From: Streptomyces sp. Ru73
Lineage (GTDB): Bacteria > Actinomycetota > Actinomycetes > Streptomycetales > Streptomycetaceae
Direction: 5' to 3'
Assembly: GCF_002920575.1 (NCBI RefSeq)
Contig: NZ_PQSQ01000044.1
Location: 1 to 60,445 of the forward strand
Length of the DNA stretch: 60,445 nt
The position numbers and the translations under genes were made by a program. The notes beneath the pieces were generated by a model. The model saw nothing but the letters and a program-made list of their open reading frames with translations. It did no database searches and was not told where the DNA came from. Below, piece by piece: positions 44,737 through 52,202 of this stretch; within the stretch, counting starts at the first letter, position 1; each line of letters opens with the position of its first letter.

Positions 44737-46266
44737 ATGGCAGACGACTACCTCGTACGTATCGGCAAGCTCATCCGTGACGCCCGGCAACACCGGGGCT
44801 GGACACAGACGCAGCTGGCGGAGGCGCTCGGCACCAGCCAGAGCGCGGTGAATCGCATCGAGCGCGGTAACCAGAACATCAGCCTTGAGATGATCGCGCG
44901 CATCGGCGAGGCGCTCGACAGTGAAATCGTCTCCCTGGGGTACGCAGGACCCATGCATCTCCGCGTAGTCGGCGGCAGGCGGCTGTCCGGCAGCATCGAC
45001 GTCAAGACGAGCAAGAACGCCTGTGTGGCACTGCTCTGCGCGACGCTGCTGAACGCCGGCCGCACCACCCTGCGCCGGGTCGCGCGCATCGAGGAGGTCT
45101 ACCGCATCCTCGAAGTGCTCGGCAGCATCGGCGTCCGCACCCGCTGGATCAACGACGGCAACGACCTGGAGATCGTGCCGCCCGCCGAGCTGGACCTGGA
45201 CTCCATGGACACCGAGGCCGCGCGGCGCACCCGCAGCGTCATCATGTTCCTGGGCCCGCTGCTGCACCGCATGGACCACTTCAAGATCCCGTACGCGGGC
45301 GGCTGCGACCTCGGCACCCGTACGGTCACCCCGCACATGACCGCGCTGCGCCACTTCGGCCTGGAGGTCACCGCCACCGAGGGCACCTACCACGCGCACG
45401 TCGACCGGGCCGTGGCCCCCAAGCGCGCGATCGTGCTGACCGAGCGCGGCGACACCGTGACCGAGAACGCCCTGCTCGCCGCGGCCCGGCACGACGGCGT
45501 CACGGTCATCCGCAACGCCTCCTCCAACTACATGGTCCAGGACCTGTGCTTCTTCCTGGAGCAGCTGGGCGTTCGGGTCGAGGGCATCGGCACCACCACC
45601 CTCACCGTGCACGGCGTCGCGCACATCGACCGCGACGTGGACTACGCGCCGTCGGAGGACCCGGTCGAGGCGATGAGCCTGCTGGCCGCCGCCGTGGTCA
45701 CCGAGTCCGAACTGACGATCCGCCGGGTCCCGGTGGAGTTCCTGGAGATCGAGCTCGCGGTCCTGGAGGAGATGGGCCTGGACCACGAGCGCAGCGCCGA
45801 GTACACCGCCGACAACGGCCGCACCCGGCTGATCGACCTGACGGTCCGTCCGTCCAAGCTCAGCGCCCCGCTGGACAAGATCCACCCGATGCCGTTCCCG
45901 GGCCTGAACATCGACAACGTGCCGTTCTTCGCGGCCATCGCGGCCAGCGCCCAGGGCCAGACCCTGATCCACGACTGGGTCTACGACAACCGCGCGATCT
46001 ACCTGACGGACCTCAACCGCCTCGGCGCCCAGGTCAAGCTGCTCGACCCGCACCGCGTCCTGGTCGACGGCCCGACCCGCTGGCGCTCGGCGGAGATGAT
46101 GTGCCCGCCGGCCCTGCGCCCCGCCGTCGTCGTCCTCCTGGCCATGATGGCCGCCGAGGGCACGTCCGTCCTGCGCAACGTCTACGTCATCAACCGCGGC
46201 TACGAAGACCTCGCCGAACGCCTGAACTCCCTGGGCGCCCAGATCGAGATCTTCCGGGACATCTGA
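44737..46266 (+). CDS. murA2: HTH-MurA fusion: XRE-type DNA-binding domain on a UDP-GlcNAc enolpyruvyl transferase-like protein
   Basis: A 509-residue protein, about 80 longer than ordinary MurA. Residues 1-65 are an XRE helix-turn-helix (IGKLIRDARQHRGWTQTQLAEALGTSQSAVNRIERG). From about 70 comes the EPSP-synthase fold (MHLRVVGGRRLSGSIDVKTSKNACVALLCATLL) with the Lys-Asn pair. The catalytic-Cys loop is retained as YAGGCDLGTRTVTPHM, with an Asp in PFPGLNIDNVPFF. MurA adds enolpyruvate to UDP-GlcNAc at the start of peptidoglycan synthesis. Several motifs are divergent, so activity is uncertain. Its last 36 bp are duplicated 4.3 kb downstream. Confidence 0.88.
   Translation: MADDYLVRIGKLIRDARQHRGWTQTQLAEALGTSQSAVNRIERGNQNISLEMIARIGEALDSEIVSLGYAGPMHLRVVGGRRLSGSIDVKTSKNACVALLCATLLNAGRTTLRRVARIEEVYRILEVLGSIGVRTRWINDGNDLEIVPPAELDLDSMDTEAARRTRSVIMFLGPLLHRMDHFKIPYAGGCDLGTRTVTPHMTALRHFGLEVTATEGTYHAHVDRAVAPKRAIVLTERGDTVTENALLAAARHDGVTVIRNASSNYMVQDLCFFLEQLGVRVEGIGTTTLTVHGVAHIDRDVDYAPSEDPVEAMSLLAAAVVTESELTIRRVPVEFLEIELAVLEEMGLDHERSAEYTADNGRTRLIDLTVRPSKLSAPLDKIHPMPFPGLNIDNVPFFAAIAASAQGQTLIHDWVYDNRAIYLTDLNRLGAQVKLLDPHRVLVDGPTRWRSAEMMCPPALRPAVVVLLAMMAAEGTSVLRNVYVINRGYEDLAERLNSLGAQIEIFRDI
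46231..46266. repeat. Left copy of a 36-bp direct repeat (attL-like), in the murA2 3' end
   Basis: The final 36 bases of murA2, from CTGGGCGCCCAG to its TGA, are identical to 50528-50563. The repeat opens with the 12-bp palindrome CTGGGC-GCCCAG. Identity ends exactly at the stop codon on the right and one base before the repeat on the left. Confidence 0.85.
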
Positions 46267-46274
46267 GGCACACT

Positions 46275-46325
46275 CCGCCGGACCCTCCGGCCTGCGCCGC
46301 CCGCAGGCCCGCTGGGGTCCGGCGG
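46275..46325. terminator. Hairpin after murA2, inside the island
   Basis: Outer arms CCGCCGGACCC (46275-46285) and GGGTCCGGCGG (46315-46325) are perfect. An inner stem GGCCTGCG/CGCAGGCC lies between. It could end murA2 transcription in place of the original terminator at 50574. The rest of the gap to 46623 shows only an AT-richer stretch near 46465-46530 that may hold the island promoter. Confidence 0.6.
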
Positions 46326-46623
46326 TACCTCCGGGCCCCTTCCCGAACAATCAGCGCCCGCCCCGAGGCAAAGCCCCTCGCCCGCCCCTGGCCCGGCACC
46401 GGCCGCTCACAGTGCCGAGCCCCGCGGCTGCGCCGCTCACCCCCACACCGGGCCACCGGGCGGCAGTTGACTTTCGGTCATTGTTCGCCCGGAACTCCGC
46501 CCAGTGCGCTTTGTGCAATTTTGCGGCATGGCGCCGCCTACTGCGCCCGGTGAGAATGCCCCTTTGTCCGTCACCGACCGTCGCCGTGGCCACGGTCGGC
46601 ATGGGGAAATCGGGGGTAAGGAC

Positions 46624-48273
46624 TTGCCATACGCGGAGGACGAGCCGGTCTTCTTGGCGCCCGCAGTACCACTGGGAGCCTCGGCCGGCGCCCGCGAATC
46701 GGTCAGGCACGGGGTCTACACCGAGGACATCACCCGCCGGATGAGCGCCGCCGCCTTCGCCCGTACCGACTGGCTGGCCACGCTCCGCGCCGTACTGACA
46801 CACCTGCGGCAGAAACTCACAGCTGCCGTGCGCAGACGCCTGCGCTGGCTCTTCCCAGCGGAGAAGGCGGAAAAGGTCGTCGATACGAAAGGGCCGACAC
46901 CGCCGGCGGTTGTGCTGGGCGAGGACTACGCCGTCTGGGTCCGCCGTCGGATCAAGAAGTCGGCACGGCCGGTGCCGACCCACGGCTTCCGTCAGGAGCC
47001 CGTGGTGCACGCGTGCGATCGCGCCCTCCAGCACATGCGCAGACGCCGAGCAGCCGTCCTGGCGGTGTCCGCGCTCGTTCTCTGGCAGGCCGCCGTCGCT
47101 ACGCTCACCGTGGGATGGGCAGTCGTCGCCCTGCTGGCGGGACTATGGGGTATCCACCTGGCAGAGCGCTGTCTGGCGCAACTGCGTATGAACGCGCTGC
47201 TGGCCGGGGAACTGCGCAGCCAGGCAGAAACGGAGCAGTCCCGCGCCCTGCCGTACTTCTACGAGCGTCGCCGGAGCGGTGACCGGCACCGGTTCATCGG
47301 GGCAGGGCTGCAGGCATGGCAAGAGGCTGTCATCGGCATCGATGTCGAGCCCGCCCCCGAGAGCCAGGACGACGAGGACGACAACACGGGGCCTGCCCCG
47401 AGCACAAGCTCAACGACGCGGAACCCGGGGCATCCTGACATGGTCCAGATGGCCAACGCTGTCCTGGAGGCGCTGGCGAAGCACAGCAAGCCGGTGGACC
47501 GAAAGCCGCTGAAGCATTTCACGGCCGCTCAGCTGCACGACTACATCGCACGCCGACTGAACGACCCGGCACCCTCCCACCACCCCGATCACCCCAAGCT
47601 GCGCGTCGAGGTGACGGGCATCGCCGGTATCCACCACAAGCGGTGGGACCAGATCGACGACGACGGCTGGCGCAGCCTGCACGCCCTTGCCGTCGACAGC
47701 ACCGGTGACAAACCCGCCGAGGAGATCGCCCGGCGCTACATCTGGGCCCGCGTCACCGCCTGGAACGGCGAACTCATCGCCGCAATTCTCGTTAACTTCG
47801 CCTACCGGGGCGGTTTCCTCCGCGTCACCGTCCGCCCGCACATCATGGGCCCCCTCAACCCGAGGGTGGCCGACCTCGGATCCGCAGACCTGCTCACCCC
47901 GAGATGGCTGGGCCGGGCCGCATTCAACGCGCTCGTCGATATCTTCGCAGGACTCGGCCGACTCGTACGCCGCAAGGCCCGCCCCTGCCCCGAACTCGAC
48001 CCCGGCAGCGGGCCGGTCAGCCTTCGCGAGGTGTACAGCATCCGCCGGCTGGAGGACATGCACATGTACGACGACGCCCGCTACTACGTGCAGATGATGC
48101 AACGCCGCGTCTTCGACTCCACCGAAGTATTCCTGCGCGACCACAACGTCGATATCGCCGCCTACCGCCAGCAGTCAACCGCCATCTACAACTTCGGCGT
48201 CATGAACGGCGGGACCATGACCGGTGCCGTTCAGGCCACGCCGTTCTCCGTCGACTCCTCCATGACGAACTGA
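46624..48273 (+). CDS. Membrane protein with C-terminal Asn/Gly/Gln amyloid-like motif (unknown family)
   Basis: About 549 residues and not assigned to a named family. An N-terminal soluble part with basic helices precedes two hydrophobic segments in a hairpin (AVLAVSALVLWQAAVATL and TVGWAVVALLAGLWGIHLAE). A conserved-looking block follows (RFIGAGLQAWQEAVIGIDVEPA), then an acidic/Ser linker. The large C-terminal domain includes RRYIWARVTAWNGELIAAILVNFAYRGGFLRV and SLREVYSIRRLEDMHMYDDARYYVQMMQRRV. Residues 523-542 form the motif N-F-G-x2-N-x-G-x-M-T-G-x2-Q-A-x-P-F-S, repeated in the next protein. TTG 46624 (GGGGGTAAGG upstream) is my start; ATG 46528 and GTG 46504 are alternatives. Confidence 0.75.
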   Translation: MPYAEDEPVFLAPAVPLGASAGARESVRHGVYTEDITRRMSAAAFARTDWLATLRAVLTHLRQKLTAAVRRRLRWLFPAEKAEKVVDTKGPTPPAVVLGEDYAVWVRRRIKKSARPVPTHGFRQEPVVHACDRALQHMRRRRAAVLAVSALVLWQAAVATLTVGWAVVALLAGLWGIHLAERCLAQLRMNALLAGELRSQAETEQSRALPYFYERRRSGDRHRFIGAGLQAWQEAVIGIDVEPAPESQDDEDDNTGPAPSTSSTTRNPGHPDMVQMANAVLEALAKHSKPVDRKPLKHFTAAQLHDYIARRLNDPAPSHHPDHPKLRVEVTGIAGIHHKRWDQIDDDGWRSLHALAVDSTGDKPAEEIARRYIWARVTAWNGELIAAILVNFAYRGGFLRVTVRPHIMGPLNPRVADLGSADLLTPRWLGRAAFNALVDIFAGLGRLVRRKARPCPELDPGSGPVSLREVYSIRRLEDMHMYDDARYYVQMMQRRVFDSTEVFLRDHNVDIAAYRQQSTAIYNFGVMNGGTMTGAVQATPFSVDSSMTN

Positions 48274-48299
48274 CACCGAGCCCGCTGGGAGCCCCGAAC

Positions 48300-48692
48300 A
48301 TGTCCATCCGCCGCCAGCCGGACCCGATCCCGGACAACGCCAACTTCGGCATTATCAATACCGGCAGCATGACCGGGCCGGCGCAAGCCGCGCCGTTCTC
48401 CCGGAACGCCGCCCAGAACAACCACATCAGTGAAACCGTTGACAGTGCCCATAGAAGCATCGAGGACCTGCGGCGGCGCCTGGAAGAACTGCGCAGCCAG
48501 CACCCCGAGGCGGACCGCGCCCTGCGCGACCTCGACATGATCGCCCCGCGACTGGATGATCCGGAACGCGATCCCGGCACCATGCGCTACATGCTCCAGA
48601 ACCTCGTCGAACGTTGCGGAGGAATCCCTGGAGTTCTGGCCGCGGCGCAGCTCGTCCAGTCCACCGTCACGGCTCTGCTGCCCAGTTCCTGA
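48300..48692 (+). CDS. Small helical protein with N-terminal copy of the same motif
   Basis: A 130-residue protein 26 bp downstream of the membrane-protein gene, preceded by GGGAG, so co-transcribed. Residues 15-34 match the upstream protein's C-terminal motif at 13 of 20 positions. A predicted helical domain follows (ISETVDSAHRSIEDLRRRLEELRSQHPEADRALRDLDMIAPRLDDPER...MLQNLVERCGGIPGVLAAAQLVQSTV). It resembles small DUF5955-like actinobacterial helical proteins, but I cannot confirm that. No catalytic motif is visible. A role as an adaptor or sensor partner is inference. Confidence 0.75.
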   Translation: MSIRRQPDPIPDNANFGIINTGSMTGPAQAAPFSRNAAQNNHISETVDSAHRSIEDLRRRLEELRSQHPEADRALRDLDMIAPRLDDPERDPGTMRYMLQNLVERCGGIPGVLAAAQLVQSTVTALLPSS

Positions 48693-48823
48693 GGCTCCCG
48701 ATGCCTGGGGACGTGGCGCAGGGAGCCGCTGTGACGCGCCGGGCAGTCGAACGCTTCACCTCCCGTAGTCACGAAATGGTCACGAGAGTGAATATGCCAG
48801 TGACCCGGTAAGGGCGAAGCAAC

Positions 48824-48836
48824 AGAATGTCATTCT
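48824..48836. promoter_or_regulatory. Palindrome in the promoter gap before the DUF4041 gene
   Basis: AGAATG-T-CATTCT is a perfect inverted repeat in an AT-rich stretch of the 213-bp gap 48693-48905, about 70 bp before the next start. Nothing else is evident in the gap. Confidence 0.4.
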
Positions 48837-48905
48837 CCGTATTCGTCTGATTTAGCAGGCGATTCCAGGCGCTGGGGAGCGCCTCAGGGGCGAGGGGGCC
48901 GGGGA

Positions 48906-50516
48906 ATGAGTACGTATCGCTTCAATCCGCCGCCGGGGTGGCCTGTACCGCCTGCCGGGTGGGTGCCGCCGCAGGACTGGCGGCCCGACCCGTCGTGGCC
49001 GCCGGTCCCGGCGGGGTGGCAGCTGTGGGTCGCGGAAACCGACGCCGTCAATGCTTCCGGCACTGACGCTGCCACAGGTGTTCTCCCGCCACCGGCCACG
49101 GCCGTTCCTGGCAGCCCAGTGGCGGGTCCGGCGCCACGGAAGAGCGGGCTTTTCGGACGACGCCGCGCGGATGCCGTGTCCGAGGCCGAAGAACTGCGGG
49201 AGTGGATCGCGCGGACCCAAGGGCTGGATGCTGCGCGGCTCGCCGGCCTCGTACGAGAGGTCAAGGCCGAAGCCGCCGCGGAAGCCGAGGGAATCCTCAG
49301 GGATGCGCGGGAGACGGCGAAGGAGATACTCGAAGAAGCGCGTCGGACGGCAAAGGACACCGAGAAGGCTCGCAAGGAAGCCGACCGTCACCGCAGGACG
49401 GCCTTCGAGGCCGAACAACGCCTCGCCGAACTGCAGGTACGGATAGTCAATACAGAAGAGACCGCCATGCTGCAGGAGGCGGGCATCTACGCCTACCGGC
49501 ACGCCCTGCACGACGCGATCGCCTACCGCAGCCAACTCGACTCCTTGCAGAGTGAAATCAAGACACTCGCTCGCGGAGGTCGCGCCGTCCACGCGGCCAC
49601 TGACTGGACCGTCAATGGTTCCAAGCGCGAGGGGCAGAAGATGGTGCGTGACTTCTCCAAGCTCATGCTCCGCGCCTACAACGCCGAAGCGGACTACGCA
49701 GTGCGGTCCATGCGCCCGCACCGACTGAACTCGCTCGTCAACCGGCTCTACAAGAGCCGCGAGACGATCGCCAGGCTGGGTGCCACCATGCACATCCGCA
49801 TTACCGACGAATACCACAACGCCCGGGTGCGCGAGTTGGAGCTCACAGCCGACTACCTGCAGAAGAAGGAAGAGGAAAAGGAGGCACAGCGCGAAGCACG
49901 CGCCCGGGAGCGCGAAGAAGCCGCTGTCCAGCGGGAGCTCGACCGCCAGCGGGAGAAGCTGAACAAGGAACTCGGCCACTACCAAGCGGCACTCGAGCGC
50001 CTGCGGCAGCGTGGCGACGAGGCAGCCGTCGCGGAGATACAGAGCAAGCTGTCGGAGATCGAGAACGCTCTGCAGGACGTCGAATCCCGCGCTGCGAACG
50101 TCCGCACCGGCTACGTCTACGTCATTTCGAACATCGGCGCCTTCGGTGACCGCATGGTGAAGATCGGGATGACCCGACGGCTCGAGCCCCTGGAACGCAT
50201 CTACGAGTTGAGCGGCGCGGCAGTCCCGTTCCGCTTCGACGTCCACGCGCTGATTTTCAGCAAGGACGCGGTGGGGCTGGAGACAGAACTGCACCGGCAT
50301 TTCGCCTCACAGCGAGTGAACCAGGTGAACAGCCGGAAGGAGTTCTTCTACGCCACCCCGGCCGAGGTGCGGGACGCGTTGCGCAGATTCGCGGGGCAGC
50401 ACCTGATCGAATTCACCGAAGAACCGCAGGCACTGGAATGGCGGGCGAGCAAGCCGGCCGACGCAGCAGGCGGCCCGGGAGTACGCCTGGACAGAACACC
50501 CGTCCGAACATCGTAG
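48906..50516 (+). CDS. DUF4041 coiled-coil protein with C-terminal GIY-YIG-like (T5orf172/MUG113) domain
   Basis: A 536-residue protein. Residues 1-45 are Pro/Trp-rich repeats (PPGWPVPPAGW, PPQDWRPDPSW). Residues about 90-175 are a charged coiled coil. About 175-320 is a DUF4041-like region (EAGIYAYRHALHDAIAYRSQLDSLQSEIK) and about 320-395 a second long coiled coil. The C-terminal domain (about 400-500) starts TGYVYVISNIGAFGDRMVKIGMTRR, where GYVYV...KIGMT is the GIY-YIG pattern, with Glu and Asn further on (LETELHRHF; NSRKEFF). Such proteins occur in phages and defence islands; nuclease activity is predicted. It is the last gene before the right repeat. Confidence 0.82.
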   Translation: MSTYRFNPPPGWPVPPAGWVPPQDWRPDPSWPPVPAGWQLWVAETDAVNASGTDAATGVLPPPATAVPGSPVAGPAPRKSGLFGRRRADAVSEAEELREWIARTQGLDAARLAGLVREVKAEAAAEAEGILRDARETAKEILEEARRTAKDTEKARKEADRHRRTAFEAEQRLAELQVRIVNTEETAMLQEAGIYAYRHALHDAIAYRSQLDSLQSEIKTLARGGRAVHAATDWTVNGSKREGQKMVRDFSKLMLRAYNAEADYAVRSMRPHRLNSLVNRLYKSRETIARLGATMHIRITDEYHNARVRELELTADYLQKKEEEKEAQREARAREREEAAVQRELDRQREKLNKELGHYQAALERLRQRGDEAAVAEIQSKLSEIENALQDVESRAANVRTGYVYVISNIGAFGDRMVKIGMTRRLEPLERIYELSGAAVPFRFDVHALIFSKDAVGLETELHRHFASQRVNQVNSRKEFFYATPAEVRDALRRFAGQHLIEFTEEPQALEWRASKPADAAGGPGVRLDRTPVRTS

Positions 50517-50527
50517 GGTGCGGCCCT

Positions 50528-50563
50528 CTGGGCGCCCAGATCGAGATCTTCCGGGACATCTGA
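50528..50563. repeat. Right copy of the 36-bp direct repeat (attR-like)
   Basis: Identical over 36 bp to the murA2 3' end at 46231-46266 and ending at the equivalent TGA. It lies 11 bp after the DUF4041 gene stop and 10 bp before a hairpin that probably was the native murA2 terminator. Confidence 0.85.
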
Positions 50564-50573
50564 CCGGCGTGGT

Positions 50574-50603
50574 GGGCACGGCGTCCGTTGCGGCGCCGTG
50601 CCC
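50574..50603. terminator. Hairpin after the right repeat (probable native murA2 terminator)
   Basis: Arms GGGCACGGCG and CGCCGTGCCC are perfect, with a 10-base loop, immediately downstream of the duplicated murA2 end. Confidence 0.65.
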
Positions 50604-50754
50604 GCCCGTTCCACGGTGGGGGGATTTGCCGGGCATTGCGGGGGATTTGCCGGGCATTAGTGAAACGTGAGTGGAACGTCAGCGGGGGCGGCCAGGGTGG
50701 TTCTCAGCGGGAACGACCGCCCGCGTCTGACGAATGACCCAACGGGGAGCCACC

Positions 50755-51297
50755 ATGCGTACCGTCCGCACCACCGTCCTGGCCGCCACCGCCGCCGCGC
50801 TGGCCCTGACCGCCGGGGGCGCCGCCGTCGCCACCGCGGCGCCCGCCGCCAAGTCCGCCACCACCGCCACCCACCAGTGCGGCGTCAACGACCTGGCCTA
50901 CTCCGTGCTGCACCGCTTCCCGCAGCAGCAGGGCGAGCACCTGCTGATCACCGCGCGGAACAACGGTTCGCAGGCCTGCTGGGTGACGTCCCTCCCGTCG
51001 GTCACGCTCGGGAAGACCACGAACGTCCTCCCGCACTCGACGAAGGACGCGCCGGGCGGCAAGGACCGGATCACGGTCCAGCCGGGCGGCAAGGTCTACT
51101 CGGCCGTGGCCCTCTTCGCCGGCATCGGGCAGGAGCACACCGCGTCGACGCTGTCCCTCGCGCTGCGCGACCAGGCCGGCCACGGCGGCGCGGCCACCAC
51201 GCTGACCTCCCGCAACGCCAAGGGCGCGACGTCGAAGTTCACCTGGTCCGAGGCCGACGTCCTGAACTGGAACAAGCAGAAGCCGTACGACTTCTGA
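50755..51297 (+). CDS. Secreted DUF4232-domain protein
   Basis: A 180-residue precursor with a typical signal peptide (MRTVRTTVLAATAAALALTAGGAAVATAAPA, cleavage near residue 30). The mature domain of about 150 residues is beta-rich with two Cys residues (HQCGVNDLAYSV; SQACWVTSLPSV), probably disulfide-linked, and the DUF4232 pattern LLITARNNGSQACWV...VQPGGKVYSAV. Role unknown. The ATG at 50755 follows GGGGAG at 5 bases; an upstream in-frame ATG at 50734 would extend the leader unnecessarily. It ends at a strong terminator. Confidence 0.85.
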   Translation: MRTVRTTVLAATAAALALTAGGAAVATAAPAAKSATTATHQCGVNDLAYSVLHRFPQQQGEHLLITARNNGSQACWVTSLPSVTLGKTTNVLPHSTKDAPGGKDRITVQPGGKVYSAVALFAGIGQEHTASTLSLALRDQAGHGGAATTLTSRNAKGATSKFTWSEADVLNWNKQKPYDF

Positions 51298-51310
51298 GCG
51301 GTACCCGCGT

Positions 51311-51344
51311 GAGGGGCCGGGCACGGTGGCGTGCCCGGCCCCTC
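51311..51344. terminator. Bidirectional terminator between DUF4232 and TetR genes
   Basis: Perfect 15-bp inverted repeat (GAGGGGCCGGGCACG and complement) with a 4-base loop between convergent stops. Confidence 0.85.
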
Positions 51345-51364
51345 GGCGTTCCGGGTCGGGCCGG

Positions 51365-51988
51365 TCACCCCTGCGCGGGGACCGCCGCCGGGGCGACCAG
51401 TTCCCTGTGCACGAAGTCGATGAGGAGTTCCCGCATGACGGAGACCGTCATGCGCGGCGCTCCGGTGAGGACCTGGATCGCGGCGCCGTCGGTGAGCGCG
51501 GTCAGCCGGAGGGCGACGCCCTCCAGGTCGAGGTCGGCGCGGAAGACGCCCTGCCGCTGGCCGCGCAGCACGATGCGGATCACGGCGTCCTGCCAGCGGG
51601 CGTAGAACTCGTTGTGCGCGGCGCGGAATTCGGGCCGCACCACCGCCTCGGCCCAGTACTGCAGCCAGATCGACCACTCGTCGCGCACCCGGCCGAGCCG
51701 CGGCAGCTGCATGTCGATGAGTCTGAGCAGCCGCGCGTGGGCGTCGTCGATGCCCCGCAGCTCCTCGCTCTGCCGGAGGAACGCCTGCTCCACGCAGTAC
51801 TTGAGGGCCTCGGCCAGCACATCGCTCTTGCCGGGGAAGTAGTAGTGGACCGTACCGGTGCTGGTGCCGCAGACGCGGGCGATGTCGGCGATCCGTACGG
51901 AGTGGATGCCGCGCTCGGCGATGAGCTGCCAGGTGGCCTCGAGGATCGCCCGGCGACGGTCCTCGTCCGCACCCGACCGGTCGGTCAT
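51365..51988 (-). CDS. TetR/BetI-type regulator of the acyl-CoA catabolic cluster
   Basis: A 207-residue repressor. The helix-turn-helix is residues about 10-56 (RRRAILEATWQLIAERGIHSVRIADIARVCGTSTGTVHYYFPGKSDVL) and the ligand domain resembles BetI-like proteins (WSIWLQYWAEAVVRPEFRAAHNEFYARWQDAV). The ATG at 51988 has a perfect AGGAGG 5 bases upstream. It is divergent from the SDR-CoA ligase operon, and two matching palindromes lie in the shared 214-bp intergenic region. It probably represses both directions until an acyl-CoA or substrate binds. Confidence 0.9.
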   Translation of the reverse strand: MTDRSGADEDRRRAILEATWQLIAERGIHSVRIADIARVCGTSTGTVHYYFPGKSDVLAEALKYCVEQAFLRQSEELRGIDDAHARLLRLIDMQLPRLGRVRDEWSIWLQYWAEAVVRPEFRAAHNEFYARWQDAVIRIVLRGQRQGVFRADLDLEGVALRLTALTDGAAIQVLTGAPRMTVSVMRELLIDFVHRELVAPAAVPAQG

Positions 51989-52052
51989 CCTGCCTCCTGC
52001 GTCCGGCGACACGGTCAGCGCGCCGCCTTCCGGCGTTGCGCCCGCTCAGCCT

Positions 52053-52174
52053 ACTGATGCGTCAGTCAAAGACCAATCCCGCCGCCGAACACCCCGCCGG
52101 TTCCCCCGGAATTACCGCTGCGTATCCCTTGACGACCTCCCTTGTGATGAGGCTGACTGACGCATCAGTCAGCC
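52053..52174. promoter_or_regulatory. Twin TetR operators in the divergent promoter region
   Basis: Site 1 (52053-52066) is ACTGA-TGCG-TCAGT. Site 2 (52151-52174) has perfect 10-bp arms GGCTGACTGA and TCAGTCAGCC around CGCA. Both contain the core ACTGACGCATCAGT (inverted in site 1). Site 1 lies nearer the regulator gene and site 2 is 28 bp before the SDR start. Confidence 0.8.
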
Positions 52175-52202
52175 GTGTTGTCCGCAACGAGGAGGGCGCC
52201 CC

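Larger units (their letters stand above)
46231..50563. mobile_element. Candidate 4.3-kb integrated island at the 3' end of murA2
   Basis: Bounded by identical 36-bp repeats; the unit from one repeat start to the next is 4297 bp. It contains three rightward genes and no recognisable integrase, transposase or replication gene. The sequence is visibly less GC-biased than its surroundings. Integration that restores the target gene's 3' end is a signature of site-specific recombinases, so I infer a non-autonomous or decayed element. Confidence 0.65.

Noticed and set aside
46231..50563. Search of the island for an integrase, transposase, excisionase or tRNA target
   Set aside because: None found; no Tyr or Ser recombinase motifs in any frame I examined, and the target is a protein gene end, not a tRNA.
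50307..50657. Minus-strand frame across the right repeat
   Set aside because: Antisense to the DUF4041 gene and the repeat, Pro/Arg/Gly-rich, no ribosome site or homology recognised.
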